This document shows, piece after piece, positions 38,838 to 48,290 of a DNA stretch of 64,000 nt (position 1 is its first letter; every line of letters begins with the position of its first letter). Both the position numbers and the translations under genes were made by a program. This DNA comes from Pseudomonadota bacterium (GTDB taxonomy: Bacteria; Pseudomonadota; Alphaproteobacteria; Acetobacterales; Acetobacteraceae): contig JAJXWD010000001.1 in the NCBI GenBank assembly GCA_021781835.1, positions 1 through 64,000 of the forward strand. Direction: 5' to 3'. Under the pieces are notes generated by a model that was not told where the DNA came from, searched no databases, and saw only the letters and a list, made by a program, of their open reading frames with translations.

Positions 38838-41066
38838 CGCCCGGATGGGCCCCAGACGCGCCGCGCCCATGGAGAGCTTTCTGATCCCCGCCGCCACCAG
38901 CTTGCGCGCCGCCCGCTCATCCCCCGCCGCCTCGCCGCAGACGGAAACCGGCCGCCCCGCCGCGTGGCGAACCACCCGGGCACAGAGGCCGATCACCACC
39001 TCGTTGGCCGGATCCGCGAAGGCCGCCAACTCCTGGTTACCGCGCTCGGCGGCCAGGGTGTATTGGGTGAGGTCGTTTGTGCCGATGGAAAAAAAATCGC
39101 ACACCGGCACAAGGTCTGGAATGGCCAGCGCGGCGGCGGGCACCTCCACCATGGCCCCCAGCGGCGGACAGGGCAAGCCGGTTTCCCGGCAAGCCGTTTC
39201 CAGCCACTGCCGGAGGGTCCGCATCTCCTCTGGGAAGGTGATCATCGGCACCATCACGCGCAGATCGTGCGCCGCTCCCGCGCGTAAAACGGCGCGCAGA
39301 TGGGTGGCGCAGAATTCGGGATGCTTCAGCAGCGCGCGGACGCCGCGCACGCCAAGGGCGGGATTTTCCTCCGGCGCCAGATGCAGGAAGGGCACGGGCT
39401 TGTCCGCCCCCGCATCCAAAAGCCGCACCGTGACCGGACGGCCCTTGAACGGGGCCAGCATGGCGCCGATGCGCGCGGCCTGTTCCTCTTCCGTGGGGCA
39501 ATCCAGACGGTCCAGAAACAGCATCTCCGTGCGCGCCAGGCCGATGCCATGAGCGCCTGATCGGGCGGCCAGAGCGGCATCCGCGGCGCCCGCCACATTT
39601 GCCCAGAATTCCAGCCCCGTGCCATCGGGCAGGGCGATGCTGGCCGGGCCGGCGCTGGCGGCCCGTGGCGGAGCGAAGGCCGCGCGGGTTTGCACATCCG
39701 GATCCGCGATCAGATCGCCGGTGGCGCCATCGAAAGCCACGGCTTCGGGGGGGGCCGCGAACGTGACGCCGCCCAGACAAGGCACCCCGGCGGCACGGAG
39801 CAAAATGGCGGCGTGGCTGGTGCGCCCGCCGCGCCGATCCAGCACACCAAGTATCTCGGGCGGCAGGGCGGCGGCCTCGGCGGCGCTCAGATCCTCCACC
39901 AGCAAAACGCATGGTTCCGTGGGCCAGGCGAGGCCGCCGCCGCCCAGCAATACGCGCAGCACCTCATCCCCCATCTCCCGCACATCGCGCCCTCGGGCGC
40001 GCAGATAGGCGTCCTCCAGCGCCTCGTAACCAGCAGCCGCCTGGGCGATGGCGCGGTGCCAGGCGGCGGCCGGGTGCAGACCATGCTCGAAAATACCCGC
40101 CTTGGCCGGCGCCAGGATGGCGGGGTCGGTTAGCAAGGCGGCCTGGGCACCCAGGATTAACCCTTCCCCCAAATGCGCCCGCACACGGGCGATGGCGGCC
40201 TGCAATGTCGCCCAGCCCCCCTCGGGCGCCTCATCGGGGGTGTCTGGAATGGGAGGCAGATGGCGCGCCGCCACCACCAGCCGGCCAGCGACGCGGCCAG
40301 GGGAAATGGGCACCGGCCCAGCGCCTGTTTGGGGTGCCGGCTCATGGGGCTGCGCGGCGGGAACCTCCGCCAGAATTGCGGCCAACGCCTCGGCCGCCTG
40401 CGCCGCCTGCGGCCCAGAGGCTTCGATCGTCACCACATCCCCTCCCTTGGCGCCCAGGGCCATCAGGCCGGTGAGGCTCTCCAGCCCCGCCACGCGGCCC
40501 TTGCAGGCAAGCCGCAGCGTGGCGTCGAAACCGGCGGCGATGGCCACGCAGCGCGCGGCAGGGCGCAGATGCAGCCCGTTCGGGTCACCCAGCGTTACCG
40601 CGCGGGTGAGGCTGGCCTGTATGGCGGGGACGGCGTTTTGTGCCTGCCCGCCCAGCGCGGAGAGCTTGGGGCGCAGGCCGGCCGCGGCTTCCGCCAGCAC
40701 CGCGGCCACCGGCAGCCCCGCGCTCGCGGCCACGCCGGCGGCCAACGCCCCTTCGACAAACGGGGCGGCGGCCAGATGCAACTTGGATTTCAGCGGCTCC
40801 TCCGCCAGATCCAGCGCCATTTCCGCGCTCAGCACCGCGCTGCCGATGTCCATCAGCACCACGATCTGTCCGCAGGCGCAAAGTGCCTCACCCGCTTCCA
40901 AAATGGCCAGCGAGTCCGTGCCCAGCTCGGCTTTATCTGGCCCCGCCCCCGCCGCCAGGGCAATGGGGAGGCGCGCGCCGGTCATTTGCCGCACCAAGGC
41001 TTCGGTGGCCTGGGCCAGGGCAAGGCTGTGCGAGACCAGAAGCAGGCCGGTCGGCAATCCATCCAT
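38826..41066 (-). CDS. dhaM: PTS-dependent dihydroxyacetone kinase phosphotransferase subunit DhaM fused to HPr and full-length enzyme I
   Basis: GLPTGLLLVSHSLALAQATEALVRQM (EIIA), GLHLRPAARCVAIA (HPr), GGRTSHAAILLRAAGVPCLGG and GVRGVRALL...MVPMITFPEEM...FFSIGTNDLTQYTLAAERGN (EI incl. PEP-binding domain). Confidence 0.93.
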   Translation of the reverse strand: MDGLPTGLLLVSHSLALAQATEALVRQMTGARLPIALAAGAGPDKAELGTDSLAILEAGEALCACGQIVVLMDIGSAVLSAEMALDLAEEPLKSKLHLAAAPFVEGALAAGVAASAGLPVAAVLAEAAAGLRPKLSALGGQAQNAVPAIQASLTRAVTLGDPNGLHLRPAARCVAIAAGFDATLRLACKGRVAGLESLTGLMALGAKGGDVVTIEASGPQAAQAAEALAAILAEVPAAQPHEPAPQTGAGPVPISPGRVAGRLVVAARHLPPIPDTPDEAPEGGWATLQAAIARVRAHLGEGLILGAQAALLTDPAILAPAKAGIFEHGLHPAAAWHRAIAQAAAGYEALEDAYLRARGRDVREMGDEVLRVLLGGGGLAWPTEPCVLLVEDLSAAEAAALPPEILGVLDRRGGRTSHAAILLRAAGVPCLGGVTFAAPPEAVAFDGATGDLIADPDVQTRAAFAPPRAASAGPASIALPDGTGLEFWANVAGAADAALAARSGAHGIGLARTEMLFLDRLDCPTEEEQAARIGAMLAPFKGRPVTVRLLDAGADKPVPFLHLAPEENPALGVRGVRALLKHPEFCATHLRAVLRAGAAHDLRVMVPMITFPEEMRTLRQWLETACRETGLPCPPLGAMVEVPAAALAIPDLVPVCDFFSIGTNDLTQYTLAAERGNQELAAFADPANEVVIGLCARVVRHAAGRPVSVCGEAAGDERAARKLVAAGIRKLSMGAARLGPIRALWQ

Positions 41067-41084
41067 GGTAAGCTCCCGAGCTGT

Positions 41085-41143
41085 TAGATCGATATTGGGT
41101 TGGAGTGAGTCGACAGACGCAAACCAGCCCAATGAAATCGATC
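41085..41143 (-). repeat. Dispersed repeat, copy A (inverted)
   Basis: Reverse complement atcgatttcattgggctggtttgcgtctgtcgactcactccaacccaatatcgatcta matches copy B at about 50 of 58 positions. Confidence 0.85.
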
Positions 41144-41175
41144 CCTCAAACAAGAATAGGAAAATCAGTCACACG

Positions 41176-41280
41176 AGAGCGCGATGCGTTGTCACGCATC
41201 CGCGCCTGGCATGTTTTAACGATCAATTTCATTGGCTTAGCTTGCGTCTGTCGACTCAATCCAAACCAATATTGATCTAG
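41176..41280 (+). repeat. Dispersed ~105-bp repeat, copy B
   Basis: agagcgcgatgcgttgtcacgcatccgcgcctggcatgttttaacgatcaatttcattggcttagcttgcgtctgtcgactcaatccaaaccaatattgatctag; near-identical to 56797-56901. Confidence 0.93.
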
Positions 41281-41894
41281 GCCGCGGCTTCCGCAAGCGC
41301 GGCGAGCAGCAAGGCCGCGGAGGTGGCGCCGGGGTCGGCATGGCCCGCCGAACGCTCCCCCAGATAAGAGGCTCGGCCCTTGCGGGCGACCATCGGCACG
41401 GTGGCCTCGGCGCCTTGCCGGGCGGCCTCGGCGGCGGCGCCGAGCGCGGCGGGGAGGGTGGCGGCCGCGCGGGCCGCCGCCACGGCTGGGGTGAGCGCGT
41501 CCAACATCGTTTTTTCACCCGGCAGGGCCTTGCCCCGCATGGCGATGCCATTGACGCCCGCCGCCAGCACCTCGGCCCAGGCCGCGACATCGAGCGTTGG
41601 CTTGCCGGCCGCGGCCTTGCCCATCTCCACGAACATCGAGCCGTAAAGCGGGCCAGAGGCACCGCCGACCGTGCCGATGAGGGTCATGCCCACGGTTTTG
41701 AACAAGGCGGCGGGGTCCGCGGGCGTGCCGAGCTTGGCGTTCACGGCATGAAAGCCACGGACCAGATTGGCGCCGTGATCGCCATCACCTATGGCGGCGT
41801 CAAGGTCGGAGAGATAGGCTTGGCGAGCGGCAATTAGTTCATCCGCGCGCTTGAGCCAGGAGCTCAGCACCGGCACGTCCAGAAGTTCAGACAT
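41277..41894 (-). CDS. dhaL: Dihydroxyacetone kinase subunit DhaL
   Basis: AIGDGDHGANLVRGFHAV; GTVGGASGPLYGSMFVEMGKAAAGK; KGRASYLGERSAGHADPGATS. Confidence 0.95.
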   Translation of the reverse strand: MSELLDVPVLSSWLKRADELIAARQAYLSDLDAAIGDGDHGANLVRGFHAVNAKLGTPADPAALFKTVGMTLIGTVGGASGPLYGSMFVEMGKAAAGKPTLDVAAWAEVLAAGVNGIAMRGKALPGEKTMLDALTPAVAAARAAATLPAALGAAAEAARQGAEATVPMVARKGRASYLGERSAGHADPGATSAALLLAALAEAAA

Positions 41895-42014
41895 TTTCCC
41901 TTGACCCGCTTGGTGAGAGTTTATCTTTTAACAGGGTTTTGCCACGGATTTTAGAAAAACCCGCGCACATGCCGCCTTTTCGTGAAAAGGTGGCATGTGC
42001 AGAGCTTATGATCT

Positions 42015-43016
42015 TCAGCCACCCCAGCGTAAAGCCGGGGTGACCACGGGGGCGTCCCAGAAGCGCAGCATGTCCTCGTCCAGCTTCAGCAACGAGAGCG
42101 AGGTGCCCGCCATCTCCAGGCTGGTGATGTAGGGGCCAACCAGCGAACGCACGATCTCCACCCCATGCGCCTTGGCGATTTCCGCCGCCTTGCGGTAGAT
42201 GATGTAGAGTTCCACCAGCGGCGTGCCGCCCAGGCTATTCACGAACAACAGCGCCTTGTCGCCAGACTTGAAAGGCAGATCGGCGAGGATGGGCTCCATC
42301 AGCATCTCGGCGATCTTGTCGGCTTGTTCCATCTTGATGCGTTTGCGCCCAGGCTCGCCGTGAATGCCGACACCGAATTCGATCTCGTCATCCCCCAGCG
42401 TGAAGCTGGGCTTGCCCGCATGCGGCACCGTGCAGGGCGTCAGCGCCACGCCCATTGAGCGCACATTGGCGTTCACCCCGCGGCAGAGTTCCGCCACGGC
42501 GGCAAGGTCTAGCCCAGCCTCCGCCGCGCCGCCGCAAATTTTCTCCGCCAGCACCGTGCCGCCCACACCGCGCCGCCCGGCGGTATAGAGGCTGTCCTGC
42601 ACCGCCACGTCATCGTCGATGATGACGGCTTCGACCCGTACGCCTTCATCTTTGGCAAGATCGGCGGCCATTTCGAAATTCAGCACATCACCCGTGTAGT
42701 TTTTGACAATGTGCAAAACCCCCGCCCCGCCATCCACCGCCTTGGTGGCGGCAAGAATCTGGTCCGGCGTGGGGCTGGTGAACACAGCGCCCGGACACGC
42801 CGCATCCAACATGCCGTGCCCGACAAAGCCGCCATGCATCGGCTCATGGCCTGAACCGCCGCCGGAGAGCAGCGCCACCTTGCCCCGCACCGGCGCATCG
42901 GCACGGGTGATGAAATTTGGGTCGAACTGGATCTTCAGCAGGTGCGGATGCGCCGCCGCCATGCCAGCCAGCGCTTCCTCCACCACATTTTCCGGCGCGT
43001 TTATGAGTTTTTTCAT
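42015..43016 (-). CDS. dhaK: Dihydroxyacetone kinase subunit DhaK
   Basis: [65 protein letters not shown]. Confidence 0.96.
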   Translation of the reverse strand: MKKLINAPENVVEEALAGMAAAHPHLLKIQFDPNFITRADAPVRGKVALLSGGGSGHEPMHGGFVGHGMLDAACPGAVFTSPTPDQILAATKAVDGGAGVLHIVKNYTGDVLNFEMAADLAKDEGVRVEAVIIDDDVAVQDSLYTAGRRGVGGTVLAEKICGGAAEAGLDLAAVAELCRGVNANVRSMGVALTPCTVPHAGKPSFTLGDDEIEFGVGIHGEPGRKRIKMEQADKIAEMLMEPILADLPFKSGDKALLFVNSLGGTPLVELYIIYRKAAEIAKAHGVEIVRSLVGPYITSLEMAGTSLSLLKLDEDMLRFWDAPVVTPALRWGG

Positions 43017-43086
43017 GCGATCCCCCTTATTATTCATTTGGAAAACGACAAGGAGCCAGAAACTCGTTTCCGGTCAAGCCGGCACT

Positions 43087-44085
43087 CTATTCGGCCGGCG
43101 TATCTATCTGCTTCAACTCATCAAGCGCGTGCTGCAGCTTCTCCAGGCTGAACCCGATCCCGCTTTGCACGGGCTTTGGCTCCACCATCTTCAGCTTGGC
43201 GTTACGGGCCGCCAATGTCGCGCCGATGAACAGCTTGTAGATGTAGATCGCGAGCGGTCCGCCCACCATGGGCCCCGCAATCGGCACCCACCAATAGCCG
43301 TGCGGCCCAGGAAATGCATTCGGCCCCCAGCCCGCGAGCCACGTGAACAGGCGCGGCCCGAGATCGCGGGCCGGATTGATGGCATATCCCGTGCCAACAC
43401 CAAAAGACATGCCAATGGCCGCAACCGCCATGCCGACCAGAAAGGGCGCCATGTTTGATTGCGGACCGACATTGGTGTTGTCGACGATGGCCAGGACGAA
43501 CAGCACCAGGAACGCCGTGCCGATCACCTCATCGATGAAGGGCAAACCCATGCCCGAGCCGTAATATTGCGCCGGGAAGGTGGCGAAGATGCTGAACGTG
43601 GTCAACCCGTCCGAGGCGGCGCGGTCCGTGACATGATGCGCCAAATTCCACGAATCGATCGCCTTGAAATAATCGAGCATCACGACCGCGGCGCCCGTGA
43701 AACAGCCGGCAACCTGGGCGATCCAGTAAGGCACCACCTTGCGCCAGGGGAAATCTCCCTTGACCGCGAAGGCCAGGCTCACAGCGGGGTTGAGGTGCGC
43801 GCCGGTCACGCCGCCCGCCACGTAAATGGCCATGGTCACCGCCATGGCCCAGCCCCAGGTGATCAGGAGCCATCCGCCGGCGCCTTGGAAGATGACCAAT
43901 GTGCGCCCTGATTGCGTGAGCCCCACGACGGCGACGGCGACAACGCCGGCGCCAAACGCAATCAATACGATACAGCCCAGAAACTCGGCCAGCATTTCGG
44001 CCCAGATCGATTCCGCCCGCCAGCCATGTTTAACGCCAAGTTTTACTTTTTCCGCCATGTGTAGCGGATCCGTTGATTTTGACAT
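43087..44085 (-). CDS. glpF: Aquaglyceroporin (MIP family, GlpF-like)
   Basis: GVTGAHLNPAVSLAFAVKGDFPW; GYAINPARDLGPRLFTWLAGWGPNAFPG (two NPA motifs). Confidence 0.93.
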   Translation of the reverse strand: MSKSTDPLHMAEKVKLGVKHGWRAESIWAEMLAEFLGCIVLIAFGAGVVAVAVVGLTQSGRTLVIFQGAGGWLLITWGWAMAVTMAIYVAGGVTGAHLNPAVSLAFAVKGDFPWRKVVPYWIAQVAGCFTGAAVVMLDYFKAIDSWNLAHHVTDRAASDGLTTFSIFATFPAQYYGSGMGLPFIDEVIGTAFLVLFVLAIVDNTNVGPQSNMAPFLVGMAVAAIGMSFGVGTGYAINPARDLGPRLFTWLAGWGPNAFPGPHGYWWVPIAGPMVGGPLAIYIYKLFIGATLAARNAKLKMVEPKPVQSGIGFSLEKLQHALDELKQIDTPAE

Positions 44086-44112
44086 CGTGTTCTCTCCCGA
44101 GAAATTATTTTA

Positions 44113-45612
44113 TCAATCGACCCAATCGAAAGCGCGCTGCACGGCCTTTTTCCAGGATTTGTAGTAATGAGCGCGTTTTTCCTCGCCCATGGCGGGCTCC
44201 CACTTCTTGTCCACCTGCCAGTTGGCGCGCAGATCCTCGGTGTTGCGCCAATAGCCGGTGGCGAGGCCCGCGGCATAGGCGGCGCCAAGGGCCGTGGTTT
44301 CCGTGACCTTCGGGCGAATTACCGGCACGTTCAACACATCCCCCTGGAACTGCATGAGCAGTTCGTTGGCCACCATGCCACCATCGGTCTTCAGGCTGGT
44401 GAGCTTGATGCCGCTATCGGTTTCCATCGCCTCCACAACATCGCGCGTCTGGTAGGCCGTGGCTTCAAGCGCCGCGCGGGCGAGATGCGCGCGCGTGGCG
44501 AAGCGGGTGAGCCCCGCGATCACACCACGGGCGCTTTCCTTCCAATAGGGCGCATAAAGACCTGAAAAGGCGGGAACGATGTAAACATCGCCGTTATCCT
44601 CGACGGATTTCGCCAGCGGTTCGATCTGCGGAGCAACGTCGAACAGTTTCATATTGTCGCGCAGCCATTGCACCAGCGCGCCGGTAATGGCGATGGCGCC
44701 TTCCAGCGCATAGACCGGCTTATCCCCATCGAACTGATACGCCAGCGTGGTGAGCAGACCGGCCTTGGACTGCACCGGCTCCGTGCCGGTGTTCATCAGC
44801 ATGAAGCAGCCAGTGCCGTAGGTGTTCTTGGCCTCGCCAGGGGAGAAGCAGGTCTGCCCAACCAGGGCCGCCTGCTGGTCGCCCAGAATGCCGGCCAGCT
44901 TGGCGCCGCGCAGCGTGGGCGTGGAGATCTCGCCATACACGTTGGAGGAGGGACGGATTTGCGGCAGGCAGGCGCGGGGAATATTGAATTCGCGCAGCAT
45001 GTCCTCGTCCCAGTCGCAGGTGGCGAGATTCATCAGCTGGGTGCGGCTGGCATTCGTGACATCCGTTATATGCACGCCGCCCTTGGTGCCGCCAGTGAGG
45101 TTCCACACCAGCCAGCTATCGATGGTGCCAAACAGCGCCTCTCCCGCTTCCGCCCTGGCGCGCGCGCCTTCCACATTTTCCAGCAGCCAGCGCAGCTTCA
45201 GGCCGGAGAAATAGCTGGCCAGCGGCAGGCCGGTCTTGGCGCGAAAACGATCCTGCCCGCCATTTTTCGCATATTCGGCGCAAAGCTGGTCCACGCGCGT
45301 ATCCTGCCAGACCAGCGCGTTATAAAGCGGCTTGCCGGTTTGCTTGTCCCAGATCAGCGTGGTTTCGCGCTGGTTGGTGATGCCCACGGCCACCAGATCA
45401 TTGGCGGAGAGTTCCGCGCGCGCCAGGCAGGCCCCAATCACCTCGTTGGTGTTGTGCAAAATCTCCAGCGGGTCATGCTCGACCCAGCCGGGCTTGGGAT
45501 AGATCTGCTTATGCTCCTTCTGCGCGACAGAGACGATATTGCCCGCCTTGTCGAACACGATGAAGCGCGAGCTGGTTGTGCCTTGGTCAATGGCGCCGAC
45601 ATATTTTGTCAT
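44113..45612 (-). CDS. glpK: Glycerol kinase
   Basis: [63 protein letters not shown]. Confidence 0.97.
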   Translation of the reverse strand: MTKYVGAIDQGTTSSRFIVFDKAGNIVSVAQKEHKQIYPKPGWVEHDPLEILHNTNEVIGACLARAELSANDLVAVGITNQRETTLIWDKQTGKPLYNALVWQDTRVDQLCAEYAKNGGQDRFRAKTGLPLASYFSGLKLRWLLENVEGARARAEAGEALFGTIDSWLVWNLTGGTKGGVHITDVTNASRTQLMNLATCDWDEDMLREFNIPRACLPQIRPSSNVYGEISTPTLRGAKLAGILGDQQAALVGQTCFSPGEAKNTYGTGCFMLMNTGTEPVQSKAGLLTTLAYQFDGDKPVYALEGAIAITGALVQWLRDNMKLFDVAPQIEPLAKSVEDNGDVYIVPAFSGLYAPYWKESARGVIAGLTRFATRAHLARAALEATAYQTRDVVEAMETDSGIKLTSLKTDGGMVANELLMQFQGDVLNVPVIRPKVTETTALGAAYAAGLATGYWRNTEDLRANWQVDKKWEPAMGEEKRAHYYKSWKKAVQRAFDWVD

Positions 45613-45652
45613 GTGTTACCGTTTCCTCGTTGTCGTTATAGTCTCGAAATTT

Positions 45653-47140
45653 TTAACCGGAAAGCACGGCCTGGCCCAGATAGTCATCGATGCGTGCCGC
45701 CGTGCCCTCCGGCACATGTAGCCCCAGGCGGGAGCGGCGCCAGAGAACATCCTCGGCGGAGCGCACCCATTCATGACGGGCGAGATAGGCCAGTTCGGCC
45801 TCGCTCACCCCGCCGCCCAAATCCTCGCCCATGTTTGTGCCGGCAAAACGCTCGGCCCGGGTGCCATAGGCCCGCACCAGCCGGCGGGCGAGGTCCAGGG
45901 GCAGTGAAGGAAACCGCCCCTGGAATTCCGTGAGATATTTGTTGAAGTCGGTGAAGTCGCCCCCAGGCAGGACGGCGTCGCCGGTCCAGGAAGAGCCGAC
46001 CGGCCGGCCCATGGCGGGCAGCAGCTTTTCCAGCGCGTGCTCGGCCAGCTTGCGGGAGGTGGTGATCTTGCCACCAAACACCGAGAGCAGCGGCGGCGTC
46101 GCCTCGTCATGTGTCAGATCCAGCACGTAATCGCGCGTGACCGCCTTGGCCTCGGTGGCGTTATCGTCATAAAGCGGGCGCACCCCGGCATAGGACCAGA
46201 CGACATCGGCGGGGGTGACCGGCTTGCGGAAATAGCGGCTCACGGCGGCGCAAAGATAGGCGGTTTCCTCGGGTGAGATCTCAACCTTGTCGGGGTCGGC
46301 ATCGAAGGGCACATCGGTTGTGCCGATGAGGGAGAAGTTCCGCTCATAGGGAATCACGAACACGATGCGCCCATCGGGATTTTGCAAGATGAAGGCTTCC
46401 TCGCCCTCATAAAGCCGCTTGGTGACGATGTGGCTGCCCTTGATCATGCGGACATTATTTTCGGTATTGCGGCCGAGCTTTCTGCTCAGCACCTCCGCCA
46501 CCCAGGGGCCGGCGGCATTGACCATGGCGCGGGCGGCGATGGGGCCCGCCTCGGTCCGTGCCAGCCAGAGCCCGCCTTCCGGGCGCGCGGAAAGCAGCTT
46601 GCAGCGCGTGTTGATCTGCGCGCCGCGCTCCGCCGCGTCCATGGCATTCAGCACCACCAGGCGGGAATCCTCCACCCAGCAATCCGCGTAGGTGAAACCG
46701 CGCTTATAGCTGGGCTGCAAAACCCCGCCCGCCGGATGCGCCGCGAAGGAAATGGCGCGGGAGGCCGGCAATGCCTTGCGCTTGGCCAAATGATCGTAAA
46801 GGAACAGGCCCGCGCGGATCATCCAGGCCGGGCGGAGATGTTTTTCGTGTGGGAGCACGAACTCCAGCGGCCAGATGATATGAGGCGCGATTCCGAGCAA
46901 TTTTTCGCGCTCGATCAGCGCTTCACGAACCAGACGGAACTCATAATACTCAAGATATCGCAACCCGCCATGAATCAGCTTGGTACTGGCGGAGGAGGTG
47001 TGCTGAGCCAGATCGTGCTGCTCCACAAGCTGCACGGAAAGCCCGCGCCCCGCCGCGTCGCGGGCAATGGCGGCGCCATTCACGCCCCCGCCCACGATCA
47101 GCAGATCGGTAAGTTCCGCGTTTGAACCCGCTTGTGTCAC
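45653..47140 (-). CDS. glpD: Glycerol-3-phosphate dehydrogenase (FAD-dependent)
   Basis: GTG start at 47140; DLLIVGGGVNGAAIARDAAGRGLSVQLVEQHDLAQHTSSASTKLIHGGLRYLEYYEF. Confidence 0.95.
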   Translation of the reverse strand: MTQAGSNAELTDLLIVGGGVNGAAIARDAAGRGLSVQLVEQHDLAQHTSSASTKLIHGGLRYLEYYEFRLVREALIEREKLLGIAPHIIWPLEFVLPHEKHLRPAWMIRAGLFLYDHLAKRKALPASRAISFAAHPAGGVLQPSYKRGFTYADCWVEDSRLVVLNAMDAAERGAQINTRCKLLSARPEGGLWLARTEAGPIAARAMVNAAGPWVAEVLSRKLGRNTENNVRMIKGSHIVTKRLYEGEEAFILQNPDGRIVFVIPYERNFSLIGTTDVPFDADPDKVEISPEETAYLCAAVSRYFRKPVTPADVVWSYAGVRPLYDDNATEAKAVTRDYVLDLTHDEATPPLLSVFGGKITTSRKLAEHALEKLLPAMGRPVGSSWTGDAVLPGGDFTDFNKYLTEFQGRFPSLPLDLARRLVRAYGTRAERFAGTNMGEDLGGGVSEAELAYLARHEWVRSAEDVLWRRSRLGLHVPEGTAARIDDYLGQAVLSG

Positions 47141-47205
47141 GATGGCAGTTCCCTCGCTTTTCCCTGAGACAGGATATTCGCGGCAACAGATAAACGACCG
47201 GCTCG

Positions 47206-47223
47206 ATTTTCGCAATCGAAAAT
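47206..47223. promoter_or_regulatory. Candidate GlpR operator in the glpD-glpR intergenic region
   Basis: ATTTTCG-caat-CGAAAAT perfect inverted repeat; TTTCG/CGAAA half-sites are typical of DeoR/GlpR regulators. Confidence 0.5.
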
Positions 47224-47377
47224 ATCTAACGTAATATTTTTCTTTCTTCGCACATGCACAATGGAATTTTGCTTCATATAACAACATATCGAATAGGACA
47301 GGGCGCTTTGGGGCCTCAACACGCTGGCAACGCGGGGGCGGTGCGCTTATGCTGCGGGCAGATGACGGGAGGGTGGG

Positions 47378-48151
47378 GTGTTCGAAAAACAAGGAAATGA
47401 GGAGCGGCAGAGCGGCATCGTGGAACTGGTGGCCAAACAGGGCTTCCAGACCATAGAGGCGCTGGCCCAGCATTTCGGCGTGACGGTGCAAACCATCCGG
47501 CGCGATGTGAACATGCTGGCCTCGGAAGGCAGGCTTTCGCGCTATCGCGGCGGGGCGGGACTTTCATCTTCGATCGAGAACATGGAATATGAGCGCCGGC
47601 GGGTGGTCAATCTGGCGCCCAAGCAGCGCATCGCCGCCATGGTGGCGCAGGATGTGCCCGATAACGCTTCGCTCTTCATCAATATCGGCACCACCACGGA
47701 GCAGGCGTCGCGGGCCCTGCTCTCGCACAAAAACCTGCGCGTGGTCACGAACAACATCAATGTCGCGAAAATCATGAGTGATAACCAGCAATGCTCGATC
47801 GTGATGGCGGGCGGCAAGGTGCGCAACCGCGACGGCGCGGTGATCGGCCAGTTGGCGGTGCAGATGATCGAGCAGTTCCGCGCGGATATCGGCATCATCG
47901 GCATCTCGGGAATCGACAAGGATGGCGGGTTGTTCGATTACGATCTGGACGAGGTGATGTGCACCCAGGCCATCATCCGCAACTCCCGGCGCGTATTTTT
48001 GCTGGCCGACCATTCCAAATTCGGCCGCCCGGCGATGGTGCGGGTGGGAGATCTCTCGCAGATCAACGCGCTGTACACGGATGCGCCACCGCCGGACTCG
48101 ATTGCCGCGATTCTGGAAGCCTCCGGCGCCACCCTGGAGATTTCTGGCTGA
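47378..48151 (+). CDS. glpR: DeoR-family regulator of glycerol metabolism
   Basis: RQSGIVELVAKQGFQTIEALAQHFGVTVQTIRRDVNMLASEGRLSRYRGGAGL; divergent from glpD. Confidence 0.92.
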   Translation: MFEKQGNEERQSGIVELVAKQGFQTIEALAQHFGVTVQTIRRDVNMLASEGRLSRYRGGAGLSSSIENMEYERRRVVNLAPKQRIAAMVAQDVPDNASLFINIGTTTEQASRALLSHKNLRVVTNNINVAKIMSDNQQCSIVMAGGKVRNRDGAVIGQLAVQMIEQFRADIGIIGISGIDKDGGLFDYDLDEVMCTQAIIRNSRRVFLLADHSKFGRPAMVRVGDLSQINALYTDAPPPDSIAAILEASGATLEISG

Positions 48152-48241
48152 CCATACTTAAAGCCCCTCATGGCGGGTGCGTGAACCTGCCGCCTGAGAG
48201 ATGAAACTCATGGGTTCATCCACCCCTGCAAAATTATAGCC

Positions 48242-48268
48242 GGCGCTGAACAAGATTATTTCAGCGCC
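48242..48268. repeat. Inverted repeat downstream of glpR / upstream of a glycosyltransferase gene
   Basis: GGCGCTGAA-caagattat-TTCAGCGCC, perfect 9-bp arms. Confidence 0.7.
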
Positions 48269-48290
48269 CCTTAACCTTCGCTGAACAAGA

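Noticed and set aside
47141-47491. N-terminal extension of the glpD ORF
   Set aside because: Extension has no homology-like character and overlaps the operator and glpR start; GTG at 47140 fits GlpD
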